Source: Janthinobacterium sp. TND4EL3
GTDB lineage: Bacteria > Pseudomonadota > Gammaproteobacteria > Burkholderiales > Burkholderiaceae_D
Direction: 5' to 3'
DNA length: 64,000 nt
Assembly: GCF_900156175.1 (NCBI RefSeq)
Contig: NZ_FTMV01000014.1
Span: 124,001-188,000 of the forward strand
Position numbers and translations under genes: made by a program. The notes beneath the pieces are model-generated. The model was not told the origin of the DNA, searched no databases, and saw nothing but the letters and a program-made list of their open reading frames with translations. Shown piece after piece: positions 1 to 8,520 of the stretch (its first letter is position 1; each line of letters begins with the position of its first letter).

Positions 1-2
1 GC

Positions 3-473
3 GGCACGGGCAATTTGCACGCGCTGCTGGCCGACATGAATTTCGACGGCCATGCCGACCTGTGGGTGACGGGCTACACGGATAGCCAGGGACGCATCCG
101 CTGTTCCGACGTGTGGCTGTGGGATGCGCCAGCGCAGCAATACCGTTTCAACAAACCCATGTCCGCCATTCCGAATCTGGACATTAGCATCGCCGGGCAG
201 AGAATCGAAGGCGGCATCGCCAATTGCGGCTGCGCGGCGCAATGCTTTTATGAAGACAGCTATGCGTGGCGGGCAAATACATTAATCACCACCGCCCGGC
301 GGGCACAGGATTGCGAGCGCTACCGGGAATATCGCCTCAATGATAAAAATGACTTGATCATCGTCAAGGATGAAATCATCGATAGCGCCAATCCCGGCCA
401 GCAAGCCATCGAACAGACCCAAGTCGTTGACTGGCAGCGCCACGCGCAGATCATGCGCAAATCCTGGGAATAA
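3..473 (+). CDS. Partial FG-GAP/VCBS-like hypothetical protein (C-terminal part)
   Basis: The reading frame is open from the first bases, so the gene begins upstream of the window and only about 156 codons are present. The visible N-terminal part contains a D-x-N-x-D-G-x-x-D type acidic loop (DMNFDGHADLWV), typical of the calcium-loop repeats of FG-GAP/VCBS-like proteins and of XAC2610-type hypothetical proteins. Three cysteines cluster further on (NCGCAAQC). The function is unknown. The stop is TAA at 471-473, and the next gene starts 29 bases later on the same strand. Confidence 0.6.
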   Translation, partial: GTGNLHALLADMNFDGHADLWVTGYTDSQGRIRCSDVWLWDAPAQQYRFNKPMSAIPNLDISIAGQRIEGGIANCGCAAQCFYEDSYAWRANTLITTARRAQDCERYREYRLNDKNDLIIVKDEIIDSANPGQQAIEQTQVVDWQRHAQIMRKSWE

Positions 474-502
474 ATCCCTCACGACCATCCAACAATGCAC
501 AC

Positions 503-973
503 ATGACGATACATTCAGCATCGATTACTTTCCATGCCGCTAATGCGGAAGACACCCCGGCCTTCATCGCCTTGCGCGGCAAGACACGGCAGAACGCCGT
601 TTCCCAGGAGCGCCTGGCAGAAGTGGGCATCACGGCCGGCACCTGGGCCGCGATGATGCGCTCGGGCAGCCTGCCCGGCCACGTCTGCCATCACGACGGC
701 CAGCTGGCCGGCTACTGCTTTGGCGCGCGCGACACGGGAGAGATCGTCGTCCTGGCCCTGCTGCCGCAATTCGAAGGGCTAGGCATCGGCAAGACCCTGC
801 TGCAACGGGTAATGGCCGAGCTGCGCGCGCAGGGCCACGAGCGGCTGTTCCTCGGCTGCTCCAGCGACCCCGCCTCGCGCTCCTACGGCTTCTACCGCTA
901 CCTGGGTTGGACGGCGACGGGCGAGACGGACAAGTATGGCGACGACGTGCTCGAGTTTCGCTGGACGGCCTAG
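503..973 (+). CDS. GNAT family N-acetyltransferase
   Basis: This 156-residue protein has the full length of a single GNAT domain. The acetyl-CoA pyrophosphate-binding signature Q-x-x-G-x-G/I-G is visible as QFEGLGIGK around residue 90, preceded by the beta4 segment GEIVVLALLP. The C-terminal motif B (YGFYRYLGW) is also present. The enzyme is expected to transfer an acetyl group from acetyl-CoA to an amine of a small molecule or protein N-terminus; the substrate cannot be read from the sequence. It ends just before a convergent TetR gene. Confidence 0.85.
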   Translation: MTIHSASITFHAANAEDTPAFIALRGKTRQNAVSQERLAEVGITAGTWAAMMRSGSLPGHVCHHDGQLAGYCFGARDTGEIVVLALLPQFEGLGIGKTLLQRVMAELRAQGHERLFLGCSSDPASRSYGFYRYLGWTATGETDKYGDDVLEFRWTA

Positions 974-976
974 CGC

Positions 977-1594
977 CTAGCCAGGCACGCGGCGGGCATC
1001 CCACACGCACAGGATCTGCGCAATGGCAGAATCAAACACGGCATAGCCCACGCCGTCGCGGGCCTGGATCGCGACGCCCGACAGAAAACTGTCGAACACG
1101 GCCGCCAGCGCCACTGCATCCGTCCCCGCCGGCAATTCACCGCTGTCCCTGCCCCGCTCGACGCAATGCACGAAGCCGGCCCGCGTGCGCGCGCGCGAAG
1201 CGGTCAGCGGGGCGGCCACGGCCGCGTGCTCGGCCGTCGGCGCGCTCATGCAGCCGAGCGCCACCATGCAGCCGGGCGGGTGGCCCGGCTCGGACTGCAT
1301 GCGTGCCGACTGGCGCAAGGCCAGCTCGATGGCTTCGCGCGGCGCCAGGCCATCGTCCCATAAACACTCCGTCACGCGGGCAAACGTGTCCAGATAGCAT
1401 TGCGCCGCTTCGCGGAACAGCGCTTCCTTCGAACCGAACGCCGCATAAAAGCTGGGCGCGGAAATGCCGCCGCCCAGGCTCGCCTTGAGCTGACTCAAGG
1501 ACGTCGATTCATAACCTTGCTGCCAGAATAAAAACATGGCCTGCTCGACGGCTGCCTGCCGGTCGAACGTGCGCGGCCGTCCCATTTGCGCCAT
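977..1594 (-). CDS. TetR/AcrR family transcriptional regulator
   Basis: The 205-residue protein begins with GRPRTFDRQAAVEQAM, followed by the TetR helix-turn-helix around residues 25-50 (GYESTSLSQL..SAPSFYAAFGSKEALF). The C-terminal half is the helical ligand-binding and dimerisation domain of the TetR_C type. It is divergently arranged with the MFS transporter at 1759, with about 160 bp between the start codons, so it probably represses that transporter and itself. The ligand is unknown. Confidence 0.9.
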   Translation of the reverse strand: MAQMGRPRTFDRQAAVEQAMFLFWQQGYESTSLSQLKASLGGGISAPSFYAAFGSKEALFREAAQCYLDTFARVTECLWDDGLAPREAIELALRQSARMQSEPGHPPGCMVALGCMSAPTAEHAAVAAPLTASRARTRAGFVHCVERGRDSGELPAGTDAVALAAVFDSFLSGVAIQARDGVGYAVFDSAIAQILCVWDARRVPG

Positions 1595-1636
1595 CCATCA
1601 CTCCTTCTCGTCTATTCACCACCACTTACATACTAC

Positions 1637-1697
1637 TCGATACAGAAGTCATTGACAACGCGGCGCGCCATCGCCTATATTTATACCGATCGATACA
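1637..1697 (+). promoter_or_regulatory. Promoter and candidate TetR operator of the MFS gene
   Basis: TTGACA (1652-1657) and TATATT (1676-1681) are separated by 18 bp and point towards the MFS gene. The promoter is bracketed by two copies of TCGATACA (1637-1644 and 1690-1697). The second copy sits in an imperfect palindrome (ATACCGATCGATAC, 1684-1697) at the expected transcription start. This layout fits repression by the divergent TetR protein, but the operator assignment is inference. Confidence 0.5.
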
Positions 1698-1758
1698 TAT
1701 GTACCGCCACAACGGTCAGGGCACTCCTGCGCCTGATCTCTTTACAAGGATGTTTGCC

Positions 1759-2985
1759 GTGAATCACGCCACACTCACCACCGGAGCCAGCCCCGCGCTG
1801 GCCAACCGCCTCCCCGTTTCGGGTTTATTAGCCCTGGCCATGACGGGTTTTATCTGCATCGTCACGGAAACCTTGCCCGCCGGCTTGTTGCCGCAGATCA
1901 GCGCGGGGCTCGGCATCAGCGCCGCGCTGGCCGGGCAAATGGTCACGGCCTATGCGCTCGGCTCCCTGCTGGCGGCCATACCGCTGACCATCGCCACGCG
2001 CGGCTGGCGCCGCCGCAACGTGCTGCTGCTGACCATCATCGGCTTTCTCGTGTTCAATACCGTCACGGCCCTGTCGTCACACTACTGGCTGACCCTTGCA
2101 GCCCGCTTCCTTGCCGGCATGGCGGCCGGACTGGCGTGGAGCTTGCTAGCCGGCTACGCGCGGCGCATGGTGGCGCCCCAGCAGCAAGGCCGCGCCCTGG
2201 CGCTGGCCATGGTGGGCGCGCCCGTCGCCCTGTCGCTGGGCGTGCCGCTGGGCACCTTGCTCGGTTCACTGGTCGGCTGGCGCGCCGCCTTCTGGATCAT
2301 TTCCGCGCTGACATTGGTCCTGATCGCCTGGGTGCTGGCCAAGGTGCCGGACTACCCGGGCCAGCGTGCGCATGAGCGCCTGCCCCTGCGCCGCGTCTTC
2401 ACGACGCCGGGCGTACGCCCCGTGCTGGCCGTCGTCATCGCCTGGATGCTGGCGCACAATATTCTCTACACCTACATCGCCCCGTTCGTGGCGCCGGCCG
2501 GATTGACGGCGCGCATCGACCTGGTGCTGCTCGTCTTCGGCGCGGCGGCCATGGCCGGCATCTGGATCACGGGGAAATTGGTCGAGCGCCACCTGCGCGC
2601 CACCGTGCTGGCCAGCCTGGCGACCTTCGCCGCCACGGCCCTCGTGCTGGGCGTCGCGTCGCACTTTCCTGCCGTCATCTATGTCGGCATGGCCGTCTGG
2701 GGCCTGAGCTTTGGCGGCGCGGCAACGCTGTTGCAGACGGCTCTGGCCGATACGGCCGGCAGCGGCGCCGACGTGGCCTTGTCGATGAACGTGGTGGCGT
2801 GGAATGGCGCGATTGCGGCCGCGGGCGTGGTGGGCGGCGCCCTGCTGGAAACCTGGGGCGCGGACGCTTTCCCGTGGGCCATGGTGGCGTTGCTGCTGCT
2901 GGCGTTCGTGGTCGCCTGGTCGGCCCGCGCACACGGCTTCCGGCCGGGACGGCGCAGCGGCGGCGCGCCCGTGCCCGGGCATTGA
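1759..2985 (+). CDS. MFS transporter, sugar-efflux/drug-efflux type (DHA1-like)
   Basis: This is a 12-helix major facilitator of about 408 residues. The GTG at 1759 is preferred as start because AAGGA (1746-1750) lies 8 bases upstream; an in-frame ATG at 1750 overlaps that ribosome binding site, and an ATG at 1699 is also in frame. Hydrophobic segments run through the protein, and the typical early motif (TETLPAGLLPQIS) resembles the SotB/AraJ/YdhP efflux branch. Divergent from a TetR regulator, it is probably an inducible exporter. Its substrate is unknown. Confidence 0.85.
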   Translation: MNHATLTTGASPALANRLPVSGLLALAMTGFICIVTETLPAGLLPQISAGLGISAALAGQMVTAYALGSLLAAIPLTIATRGWRRRNVLLLTIIGFLVFNTVTALSSHYWLTLAARFLAGMAAGLAWSLLAGYARRMVAPQQQGRALALAMVGAPVALSLGVPLGTLLGSLVGWRAAFWIISALTLVLIAWVLAKVPDYPGQRAHERLPLRRVFTTPGVRPVLAVVIAWMLAHNILYTYIAPFVAPAGLTARIDLVLLVFGAAAMAGIWITGKLVERHLRATVLASLATFAATALVLGVASHFPAVIYVGMAVWGLSFGGAATLLQTALADTAGSGADVALSMNVVAWNGAIAAAGVVGGALLETWGADAFPWAMVALLLLAFVVAWSARAHGFRPGRRSGGAPVPGH

Positions 2986-2992
2986 GTTTGTC

Positions 2993-3487
2993 TTATTGCG
3001 TTGCCGGCACCGTCACGATGCGGGGCACGTGTCCCGTATGCGCGAGGAAACGGACCAGGGTGGCATGCGACAGCGCCACCGTGGCCGTATTGCGCAGCGG
3101 ATGGGCTTGTATATGGCCGGCATCCCACACGGCCTGGTCCAGCACCAGCTCCACCGCCTGCACGCCGTCATGGATCAGCGCAAACAGGCTGACGGAGCCG
3201 GGCGTGATGCCCAGGTGCTGCAGCAGGCGCTCGGGCGAGGCCATGCTCAGCTTACTCGCTGGCAGCAGCCGTCCCAGCGCCGCCAGGTCGACGCGCTTGT
3301 CGAAAGGCACGATAACAAGCATATGCCGGCGTCCCTTCTCGTCGCGCACGAACAGGTTTTTCACCATCAGGCCGGGCATGGGCGGCACGTGGATCAGCGC
3401 TTCATCGATGGTGTGCACGGCCGGGTGTTCGACCAGGGCGTAATCGCCGGCACTGCTTGCCAGCCAGCGGGAAAGGATCTCTTGCAT
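2993..3487 (-). CDS. YbaK/ProX-type aminoacyl-tRNA deacylase
   Basis: The protein has the YbaK/prolyl-tRNA-editing fold: HTIDEALIHV..GLMVKNLFVRD, then HMLVIVPFDKRVDLAALGRLL, and a C-terminal LFALIHDGVQAVELVLD. It is expected to hydrolyse mischarged tRNA in trans, such as Ala-tRNA-Pro or a similar species, in the cytoplasm. The ATG at 3487 has GAGGA seven bases upstream and gives 164 residues, close to the family length; a longer frame extends to 3550. The next gene downstream in the opposite sense ends 8 bp away (MFS, convergent). Confidence 0.85.
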   Translation of the reverse strand: MQEILSRWLASSAGDYALVEHPAVHTIDEALIHVPPMPGLMVKNLFVRDEKGRRHMLVIVPFDKRVDLAALGRLLPASKLSMASPERLLQHLGITPGSVSLFALIHDGVQAVELVLDQAVWDAGHIQAHPLRNTATVALSHATLVRFLAHTGHVPRIVTVPATQ

Positions 3488-3552
3488 GGGCATTTCCTCA
3501 GCGGGGACGCGTGTGCGATGGGAAATTGTAGCGGATCGCGGCGCAGTCACGG

Positions 3553-3750
3553 CTACGGTTTTTTCTCCGCCTCGGCCTGATCGGCCGCCGCCAGCCCCCA
3601 GTCATTCCAGCCTTCGCCAAACAGCTCGACCGGATGCTGCGTGCGCTCGGAACCGTTTCCGCAGCGCATGGCGTCCGGCGGACAATACTTGTCGCAGCCC
3701 CAGCAGATGCGTTCGGGGTTCTTGGGGTTCAAGGGAAAGGGCTTGGCCAT
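3553..3750 (-). CDS. DUF3079 family small cysteine-rich protein
   Basis: This 65-residue protein has the conserved core NPERICWGCDKYC..CGNGSERTQHPVELFG, with four cysteines arranged C-x2-C-x3-C and C, and matches the DUF3079 family as I remember it. The cysteines suggest metal binding. Family function is unknown. It lies upstream of the YbaK-like gene on the same strand with a gap of about 65 bp, so the two may be co-transcribed. Confidence 0.75.
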   Translation of the reverse strand: MAKPFPLNPKNPERICWGCDKYCPPDAMRCGNGSERTQHPVELFGEGWNDWGLAAADQAEAEKKP

Positions 3751-3910
3751 GGCGTGGGGATACAGTCGGTTGAGGTCTCTTCGACGACTCTAGACCTGGC
3801 GCGGGGGGACGGTCAAACGAATTTCGGCAAGGAATTTGCTTAGGTCAAGTTTGCGAAGATTGCTGCGGCGGCAGCTTGCACCCTGCGTGCCCCCAAGAGA
3901 CCAGCGAATG

Positions 3911-4219
3911 TCATTCCCTTTCATAACTGCTTACCGCATCATTGGCATGACTCTTGATGACCTTCATTACTTTGGCATTGCCTTGATATTTCACCTCAAG
4001 AATTCTCAGCTGATTTTGCGCCACCTTGCAGTATTGATGTATGTTCTTGAGGAGATCATCCTGCTGCCGCTTCGGTAGCTCCCCATCAAATTCTCCCGCC
4101 AAGTGCTCACATGCTTCTGCGTTATGGATAAACCTGCTGACATCTTGAGGGAGTGGCTGGGCTGAAAAGGCAAAAGGAAGAACAAAGCAAATAGGCACTA
4201 TCAGAAGAAATTTTCGCAT
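3911..4219 (-). CDS. Small secreted protein, candidate immunity partner of the M15 peptidase
   Basis: The 102-residue protein starts with a clear signal peptide (residues 1-20, hydrophobic core LLIVPICFVLPFAFSA). The mature part has two cysteines (C37, C64) and the segment ACEHLAGEF, reminiscent of small periplasmic proteins often encoded beside peptidoglycan-acting effectors. It starts 9 bp after the stop of the M15 peptidase gene on the same strand, so the two form an operon. Periplasmic location is what an immunity protein against a cell-wall hydrolase would need. The immunity role is inference; nothing else identifies it. Confidence 0.6.
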   Translation of the reverse strand: MRKFLLIVPICFVLPFAFSAQPLPQDVSRFIHNAEACEHLAGEFDGELPKRQQDDLLKNIHQYCKVAQNQLRILEVKYQGNAKVMKVIKSHANDAVSSYERE

Positions 4220-4228
4220 GACTTTCCT

Positions 4229-4792
4229 TTAATAGCCATTATTGGACCAGTGCGGCCGGTCGCTTCCAGGCCCGTTGTATTTCTTTACTCCATATGTTGC
4301 AGCGACCGCGATAAGTTGCCTGTTCATGCCGTTTCTCGGCCAAGTGGCAATCCTCACCAGATTACCGCTCGCATCTTTCACCTCAACCGTTCCGCTCCAC
4401 AGCAAACCCATATCAATCGCCAGACCAGAATTATGCTGCGAGCGCAGTGCGGGCTTGATGGGTAAACGATTAATCTGCAAGACGATCGACATCGCCTTTG
4501 CAGCCTTGACAGATGCGTCAATTTCACCGTGATCCCATGCGATATGCACACCCGCCATTTTCGGGATGTGTTGGGGATCAAGCTGTTGTCTTGCGAGTCT
4601 CCACGCATAATGCATCAGGTAGGAGCGCTGCGGCGGTCTGTAGGTGGCATTGATTGCAATCCTGATCCCCGCCTCTTTCATTGCATATAGAAAATCTTCC
4701 ACTGCCAAACGAAAATTTCCTGACAAATCCCTCGTGTTGGTGCTGCCTGGAAATTTTCGCCCCCATCTTTCACCACTGAGTTCCTCATCCAT
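4229..4792 (-). CDS. M15 family peptidase (D-Ala-D-Ala / L-Ala-D-Glu type), candidate effector
   Basis: This 187-residue single-domain protein carries the M15 zinc-binding pattern: H120 and D127 in SQHNSGLAIDM, and H181 in DRPHW near the C-terminus. No signal peptide or membrane segment is visible, so it must leave the cell by another route or act as an endolysin. It is followed after 9 bp by a small signal-peptide protein. The pair is AT-richer than the neighbours, which suggests acquisition. A prophage endolysin is the alternative, but no phage genes lie nearby. Cutting of peptide stems in peptidoglycan is predicted from the family. Confidence 0.7.
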   Translation of the reverse strand: MDEELSGERWGRKFPGSTNTRDLSGNFRLAVEDFLYAMKEAGIRIAINATYRPPQRSYLMHYAWRLARQQLDPQHIPKMAGVHIAWDHGEIDASVKAAKAMSIVLQINRLPIKPALRSQHNSGLAIDMGLLWSGTVEVKDASGNLVRIATWPRNGMNRQLIAVAATYGVKKYNGPGSDRPHWSNNGY

Positions 4793-4896
4793 CTCGATTC
4801 CATCATGAAATATCCTTAATGTAATGCAAACCTGGAGGGATGGTGTTGACAGGAAACAGGAGGCTTATGGCAGCGCCATCAAGTGAACATAAGGCC

Positions 4897-5340
4897 TTAT
4901 GCCGCAGAAACAGACACTTCCAGCACGATCCGCGCATGGCCGATACCACCGTCCGCCGCCGGCGCCTTCAGCTCATCGAGCGCATGGACCATCGTCACCG
5001 TGGCGCCGGGCACGAACAGCTTGATATCGTGCTTGTGGTGCGTGTAGATGCTTTCGTCGGCTGTCGAGCCATCGGCCAGGCGCAAAGTAAAGCTATTGAC
5101 TTCATCGCCACGGCGGCTGTCCTGGCCCGCGAAGTACGTGCGCTCGATGATGCCCGTCAAGGTTTGCGTCTGCAGGCGCCTGGCCGCGATGCTTTTCCAC
5201 CACGCTTCGGACGCGAACAGGCCGTGCTTGCCTTTCAGGCCCATGCAGGGCCTGGAACTGTCGAGGGTGAGGGCCTGGGTCTTGGCGACGCGGCCGGGGT
5301 CTTTTGCCAGGGCTTCGGCGAGGGTGTAGACGGTTTTCAT
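4897..5340 (-). CDS. Conserved hypothetical protein
   Basis: The 147-residue soluble protein (MKTVYTLAEALAKDPGRVAK..) shows no recognised domain. There is no signal peptide and no membrane segment. It has balanced charge and an extended middle part with a histidine pair (YTHHKHD). It lies downstream of a GNAT gene on the same strand with a gap of 28 bp and may be co-transcribed with it. The codon bias resembles the core genome, so it is probably a real gene. Confidence 0.6.
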   Translation of the reverse strand: MKTVYTLAEALAKDPGRVAKTQALTLDSSRPCMGLKGKHGLFASEAWWKSIAARRLQTQTLTGIIERTYFAGQDSRRGDEVNSFTLRLADGSTADESIYTHHKHDIKLFVPGATVTMVHALDELKAPAADGGIGHARIVLEVSVSAA

Positions 5341-5368
5341 CAGGGCAGGAGTTCCTGGAAGCGCTCGC

Positions 5369-5776
5369 TCAATGGGTACGCCGGATCACGTAGGCATTGG
5401 CGGCAGCTTCAAAACCAAGCGCCGGATAGTAGGCCATGGCGTCGGGCGCGGAGAGCAAAATCAGCGACACTTCGTCGCCGATGATCGCCTGGGTGCGTCT
5501 GACCAGCTCCTTGCCGATGCCCAGGCCCTGGTATTGCTTGTCTACCGCCAGATCCGACAGATAGCAGCAATACGCATGGTCGGTCAGCGACCTCGCCAAT
5601 CCCACCAACTCGCCATCCACCCAAGCCGACAGCAAGAGGCAGGGCGCGGCAAACATGCGCGCAATCCTCGGCAGATTGCCAGTCGGCCGCTTGATGCCGG
5701 ATTGATCGAAGACACGAACCACATCGGTCGGATCCAGGGGAAAGTTGTGACGATATTCAACGCTCATATTTTTCAT
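5369..5776 (-). CDS. GNAT family N-acetyltransferase
   Basis: The 135-residue protein has the GNAT core: the beta4 strand CCYLSDLAVDKQ is followed by the acetyl-CoA loop QYQGLGIGKEL (Q-x-x-G-x-G), then the helix and AYYPALGFEAA. It resembles the YjdJ/aminoglycoside-like small GNATs, but the substrate is unknown. M1 and M4 are both possible starts. It probably heads an operon with the hypothetical gene downstream. Confidence 0.8.
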   Translation of the reverse strand: MKNMSVEYRHNFPLDPTDVVRVFDQSGIKRPTGNLPRIARMFAAPCLLLSAWVDGELVGLARSLTDHAYCCYLSDLAVDKQYQGLGIGKELVRRTQAIIGDEVSLILLSAPDAMAYYPALGFEAAANAYVIRRTH

Positions 5777-6200
5777 TCGTTCAAAAGCGCGAGGCGATCG
5801 CGCATGAGGTTACGGGTTGATGATCGGAGCGCAGCAGCTCCTGGCAAACATCGTTCACCCGTGTACGGGTACTCGATGACATTGCGATTGCCGGGCCGCG
5901 AGCATACTCTTTATAATGGTCAACAATGATACAGGCAGCTGCGGGCGAGGCATCATGCGCAAAAATTGCGCGGCGCTCAATACCGGTGTACTGCGGCCAT
6001 TTTGGCCTGCATCTGAGGGCTGGCGCGCCGGTGCAGGCCACGTTTCTGACGTTCAGGGCAGAAATCGCCAAACGCCGGAGAGACCGGCGCGGCCTCCTGA
6101 AGCAGCCAATTCGCCGCCTCCCACCTGTAAAAAAATCCAGATTTTAATCAGCCAATCAAGAAAAACTGAAATACTCAAACATAAGGAATGTGCTTAGCTA
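5777..6200. other. Intergenic stretch of about 420 bp; possible promoter, no gene
   Basis: No convincing coding sequence is seen. TTGCCG (5888-5893) and TATAAT (5912-5917), spaced 18 bp, form a plausible sigma-70 promoter pointing rightwards, which would give the gene at 6201 a leader of about 280 nt. Base composition drops to AT-rich from about 6120 onwards, marking the left edge of the AT-richer gene that follows. Confidence 0.35.
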
Positions 6201-6947
6201 ATGAAAGCCATGATATTTTGCACCAGCTTTATAAAAGATGCCCAATCGTGGGAAAGTCGCTACCAGCGGTGGCTCGACTACTACGAAAACATCCCGATCA
6301 ATGCCGAAAAAAAGATAATGATAGATGATGGCTCGCCATTTCTTCCGCCTGCCGACATTATCAATACGATTCCGCATGACGCGCCGCTGGCTGCCCATGG
6401 CGACAAAAACCTCATCATTCACTTTGATAACAACCTGGGACGACAAAGCGGATCTGATTACCCCGGCTGGTGGCGCAGCTTTCTCCACTCCGTGCAGGTG
6501 GCAAATGAATTAGGCGTGGATAAAATCATCCATATCGAATCGGACGCCTATATCATGACGCCCCGCCTGGTAAAGTTTATCAATGAAATAGAATCAGGCT
6601 GGAATGTCCTGTGGTCTCCACGCTATCGTTTTCCGGAAACCGCTCTTCAAGTCATCTGCCGGGATCAATTTGCCATCTTTGAGAAATTCAAGAATGACAC
6701 GCCAGGCCTGAAGTTCCCGGATATTGCGGAACGATTGCTGCCGTTCACCGCTGTACACAAACAGTTCAAAGGCGACCGCTACAGCGATTTCACAAAGAAC
6801 AGATGGATATTCCGTTCGCGAAGATTCAACAAGATTCCACTCTTCAATCGAGAATTTTTCTGGGAAAAAATACCGGCCGATGCAGACTTCGTCACGCAAG
6901 GCATCAGCCGTCAAGAATTCGTCTACCGGCGCGATGAAATAGCGTAA
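6201..6947 (+). CDS. Orphan glycosyltransferase-like protein
   Basis: The 248-residue protein begins MKAMIFCTSFIKD and has alternating beta-alpha character. The segment KIIHIESDAY (around residue 105) looks like the metal-binding acidic motif that ends a GT-A Rossmann half, and MIDDGSP near residue 40 resembles the nucleotide-sugar loop of family-2-like enzymes. No membrane segments are seen. It stands alone with no polysaccharide genes next to it and is AT-richer than the surrounding core genes, suggesting transfer. Assignment as a glycosyltransferase is tentative. Confidence 0.45.
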   Translation: MKAMIFCTSFIKDAQSWESRYQRWLDYYENIPINAEKKIMIDDGSPFLPPADIINTIPHDAPLAAHGDKNLIIHFDNNLGRQSGSDYPGWWRSFLHSVQVANELGVDKIIHIESDAYIMTPRLVKFINEIESGWNVLWSPRYRFPETALQVICRDQFAIFEKFKNDTPGLKFPDIAERLLPFTAVHKQFKGDRYSDFTKNRWIFRSRRFNKIPLFNREFFWEKIPADADFVTQGISRQEFVYRRDEIA

Positions 6948-7673
6948 GCGCCACACGACGGGGCAAGCGCCAAGGCTGCGGGCCTGGAACAGCCAGGCTT
7001 TATGCGGTTGTCCGGCACTGTTTCAAGAAATCCGTCCCCGCCGCCAGGCCAGCGATCCACGGACCAGCCTGGCAATAGATCCCTGCTCAGCCCCTGATAC
7101 GGTACAAGCAATGGCTCTTATCCGCCTGAGCGGGCGCAATCAGCTTGCGCGGGCCGGCGTCGGCCAGTTCGCGCGCAGTTTCTGCGCCGAAAGCGATTGC
7201 GACGCTGTGCCGGCGGCAACGCAGCGGAACAAGGGGGGCTGCGCGGCAGCCAGACCCGTACGCAAGAGGCCAGCGCCACGCGTGGCGGCGGGCAGATGGC
7301 ATCGTCTGCCGTCGTGCAAGCATGGCAGCGTGTCGCAAACGTTCAAGACCTGCGTCAACGCGTAAACGATACTCCCCTCATCCTCTGCCAACCGAGGGAG
7401 TCCCATGAACACAGCCGCCATGCCCGTCCCGCCTTTGCCGAGGAGGCCAAAGGCGGCGCCAAGCGGCAGGAGGATACCCGCGAGACCATGGCCATGGTGG
7501 CCCTCCCCGTGCCGGTACCGCGCCCCCAGCCGGTCTAGCCCCGGCATGCCATGCTGCCGGACAACCGCAAGATACCGCTTCGGCCCCCGAGCGGCGCCAC
7601 GCCTCGCGATGCGGTGGGCGTCACCAGGGCGCCAGCACAACACAGGCAGAATCGACCCCGTTCAGGAATGCAT
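6948..7673. other. Gene-poor stretch of about 725 bp, possibly decayed coding DNA
   Basis: Several overlapping open frames exist on both strands, but none has a start signal and composition that I trust. A leftward frame ending near 7087 contains a plausible protein tail (FGAETARELADAGPRK), which might be the remnant of a gene. Otherwise nothing is recognised. Confidence 0.3.
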
Positions 7674-8285
7674 ATGAGCATACGCAAGCTGCACCGCCTG
7701 TCGGCCTGTGTCCTGGCCGCCTTTATATTGCTGCATCTTGGCAATCACCTGGCCGCCATTGCCGGCGCCGCCGCACACATCGCCTTCATGGAGGCGATCC
7801 GCCCCCTGTATCGCCATGCGGCGGTCGAGCCCGTGCTGCTGGCATGCGTGCTGTTTCAATGTGGCAGTGGAACATGGATGGTGCTGCGGAACTGGAAGAA
7901 ACGCGCAGTGCTGCCAGCGTGGCTGCAGGCCGGCACGGGCATCTATCTGGCACTGTTCCTGCTGTTGCATGTCGGTGCCGTCCTGTTCGGCCGCGCCGCG
8001 CTCGGACTCGACACCAATTTTTACTATGCGGCGGCCGGTTTTGCCCTGATGCCCTATGCATGGTTCTTTGCGCCGTATTACTTCCTCGCCGTGTTCGCCC
8101 TGTTCGCGCACCTGGGCTGCGCCGCCTACTGGCAAGTCCAGGCGCGCTCGCCCCTGGTGCGCAGGCTTGCCATCGGCGTTCCGGCGGGCGCCGGCCTGGT
8201 GTTCGCCGTGCTGATTGACCTGGCTCTGGCGGGCAAGTTCCACGCGCTCGACATTCCCGCAAAATACCTGACCATTTACCAATAA
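7674..8285 (+). CDS. Small integral membrane protein, SdhC/FrdC cytochrome-b-like
   Basis: From the ATG at 7674 (AGGA six bases upstream) the protein has 203 residues with about five hydrophobic segments. The start KLHRLSACVLAAFILLHLGNH, with histidines in the first helix and again in LLLHVG, resembles the haem-ligating layout of SdhC/FrdC-type cytochrome b subunits. No flavoprotein or iron-sulfur subunit gene is adjacent, so it would be a stand-alone member. A cytochrome c gene follows about 235 bp downstream on the same strand, which could be functionally related. Confidence 0.6.
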   Translation: MSIRKLHRLSACVLAAFILLHLGNHLAAIAGAAAHIAFMEAIRPLYRHAAVEPVLLACVLFQCGSGTWMVLRNWKKRAVLPAWLQAGTGIYLALFLLLHVGAVLFGRAALGLDTNFYYAAAGFALMPYAWFFAPYYFLAVFALFAHLGCAAYWQVQARSPLVRRLAIGVPAGAGLVFAVLIDLALAGKFHALDIPAKYLTIYQ

Positions 8286-8520
8286 ACGCAGCGGCCAGGC
8301 GCCCTGCGGCATGCGGGTGTCCGGCAAGCTTTTATTACCGAATACCTGCGTACATTATCCATGCAAAACAATTCCGGGCATGGCCGCGCCGGATATGCAG
8401 CGGCACCACGCGGAGAATCCCGGCAGATATAATGATGGAATGAGTAGCCGGGACAAATCCTCGAAAAACACATTCCGGGCGTTGTCCCCGGTTCCGACCT
8501 GACTGATACGACAAGACTGC

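Noticed and set aside
5781..6071. 96-codon leftward frame in the gap before 6201
   Set aside because: No domain, no ribosome site and composition unlike neighbouring genes.
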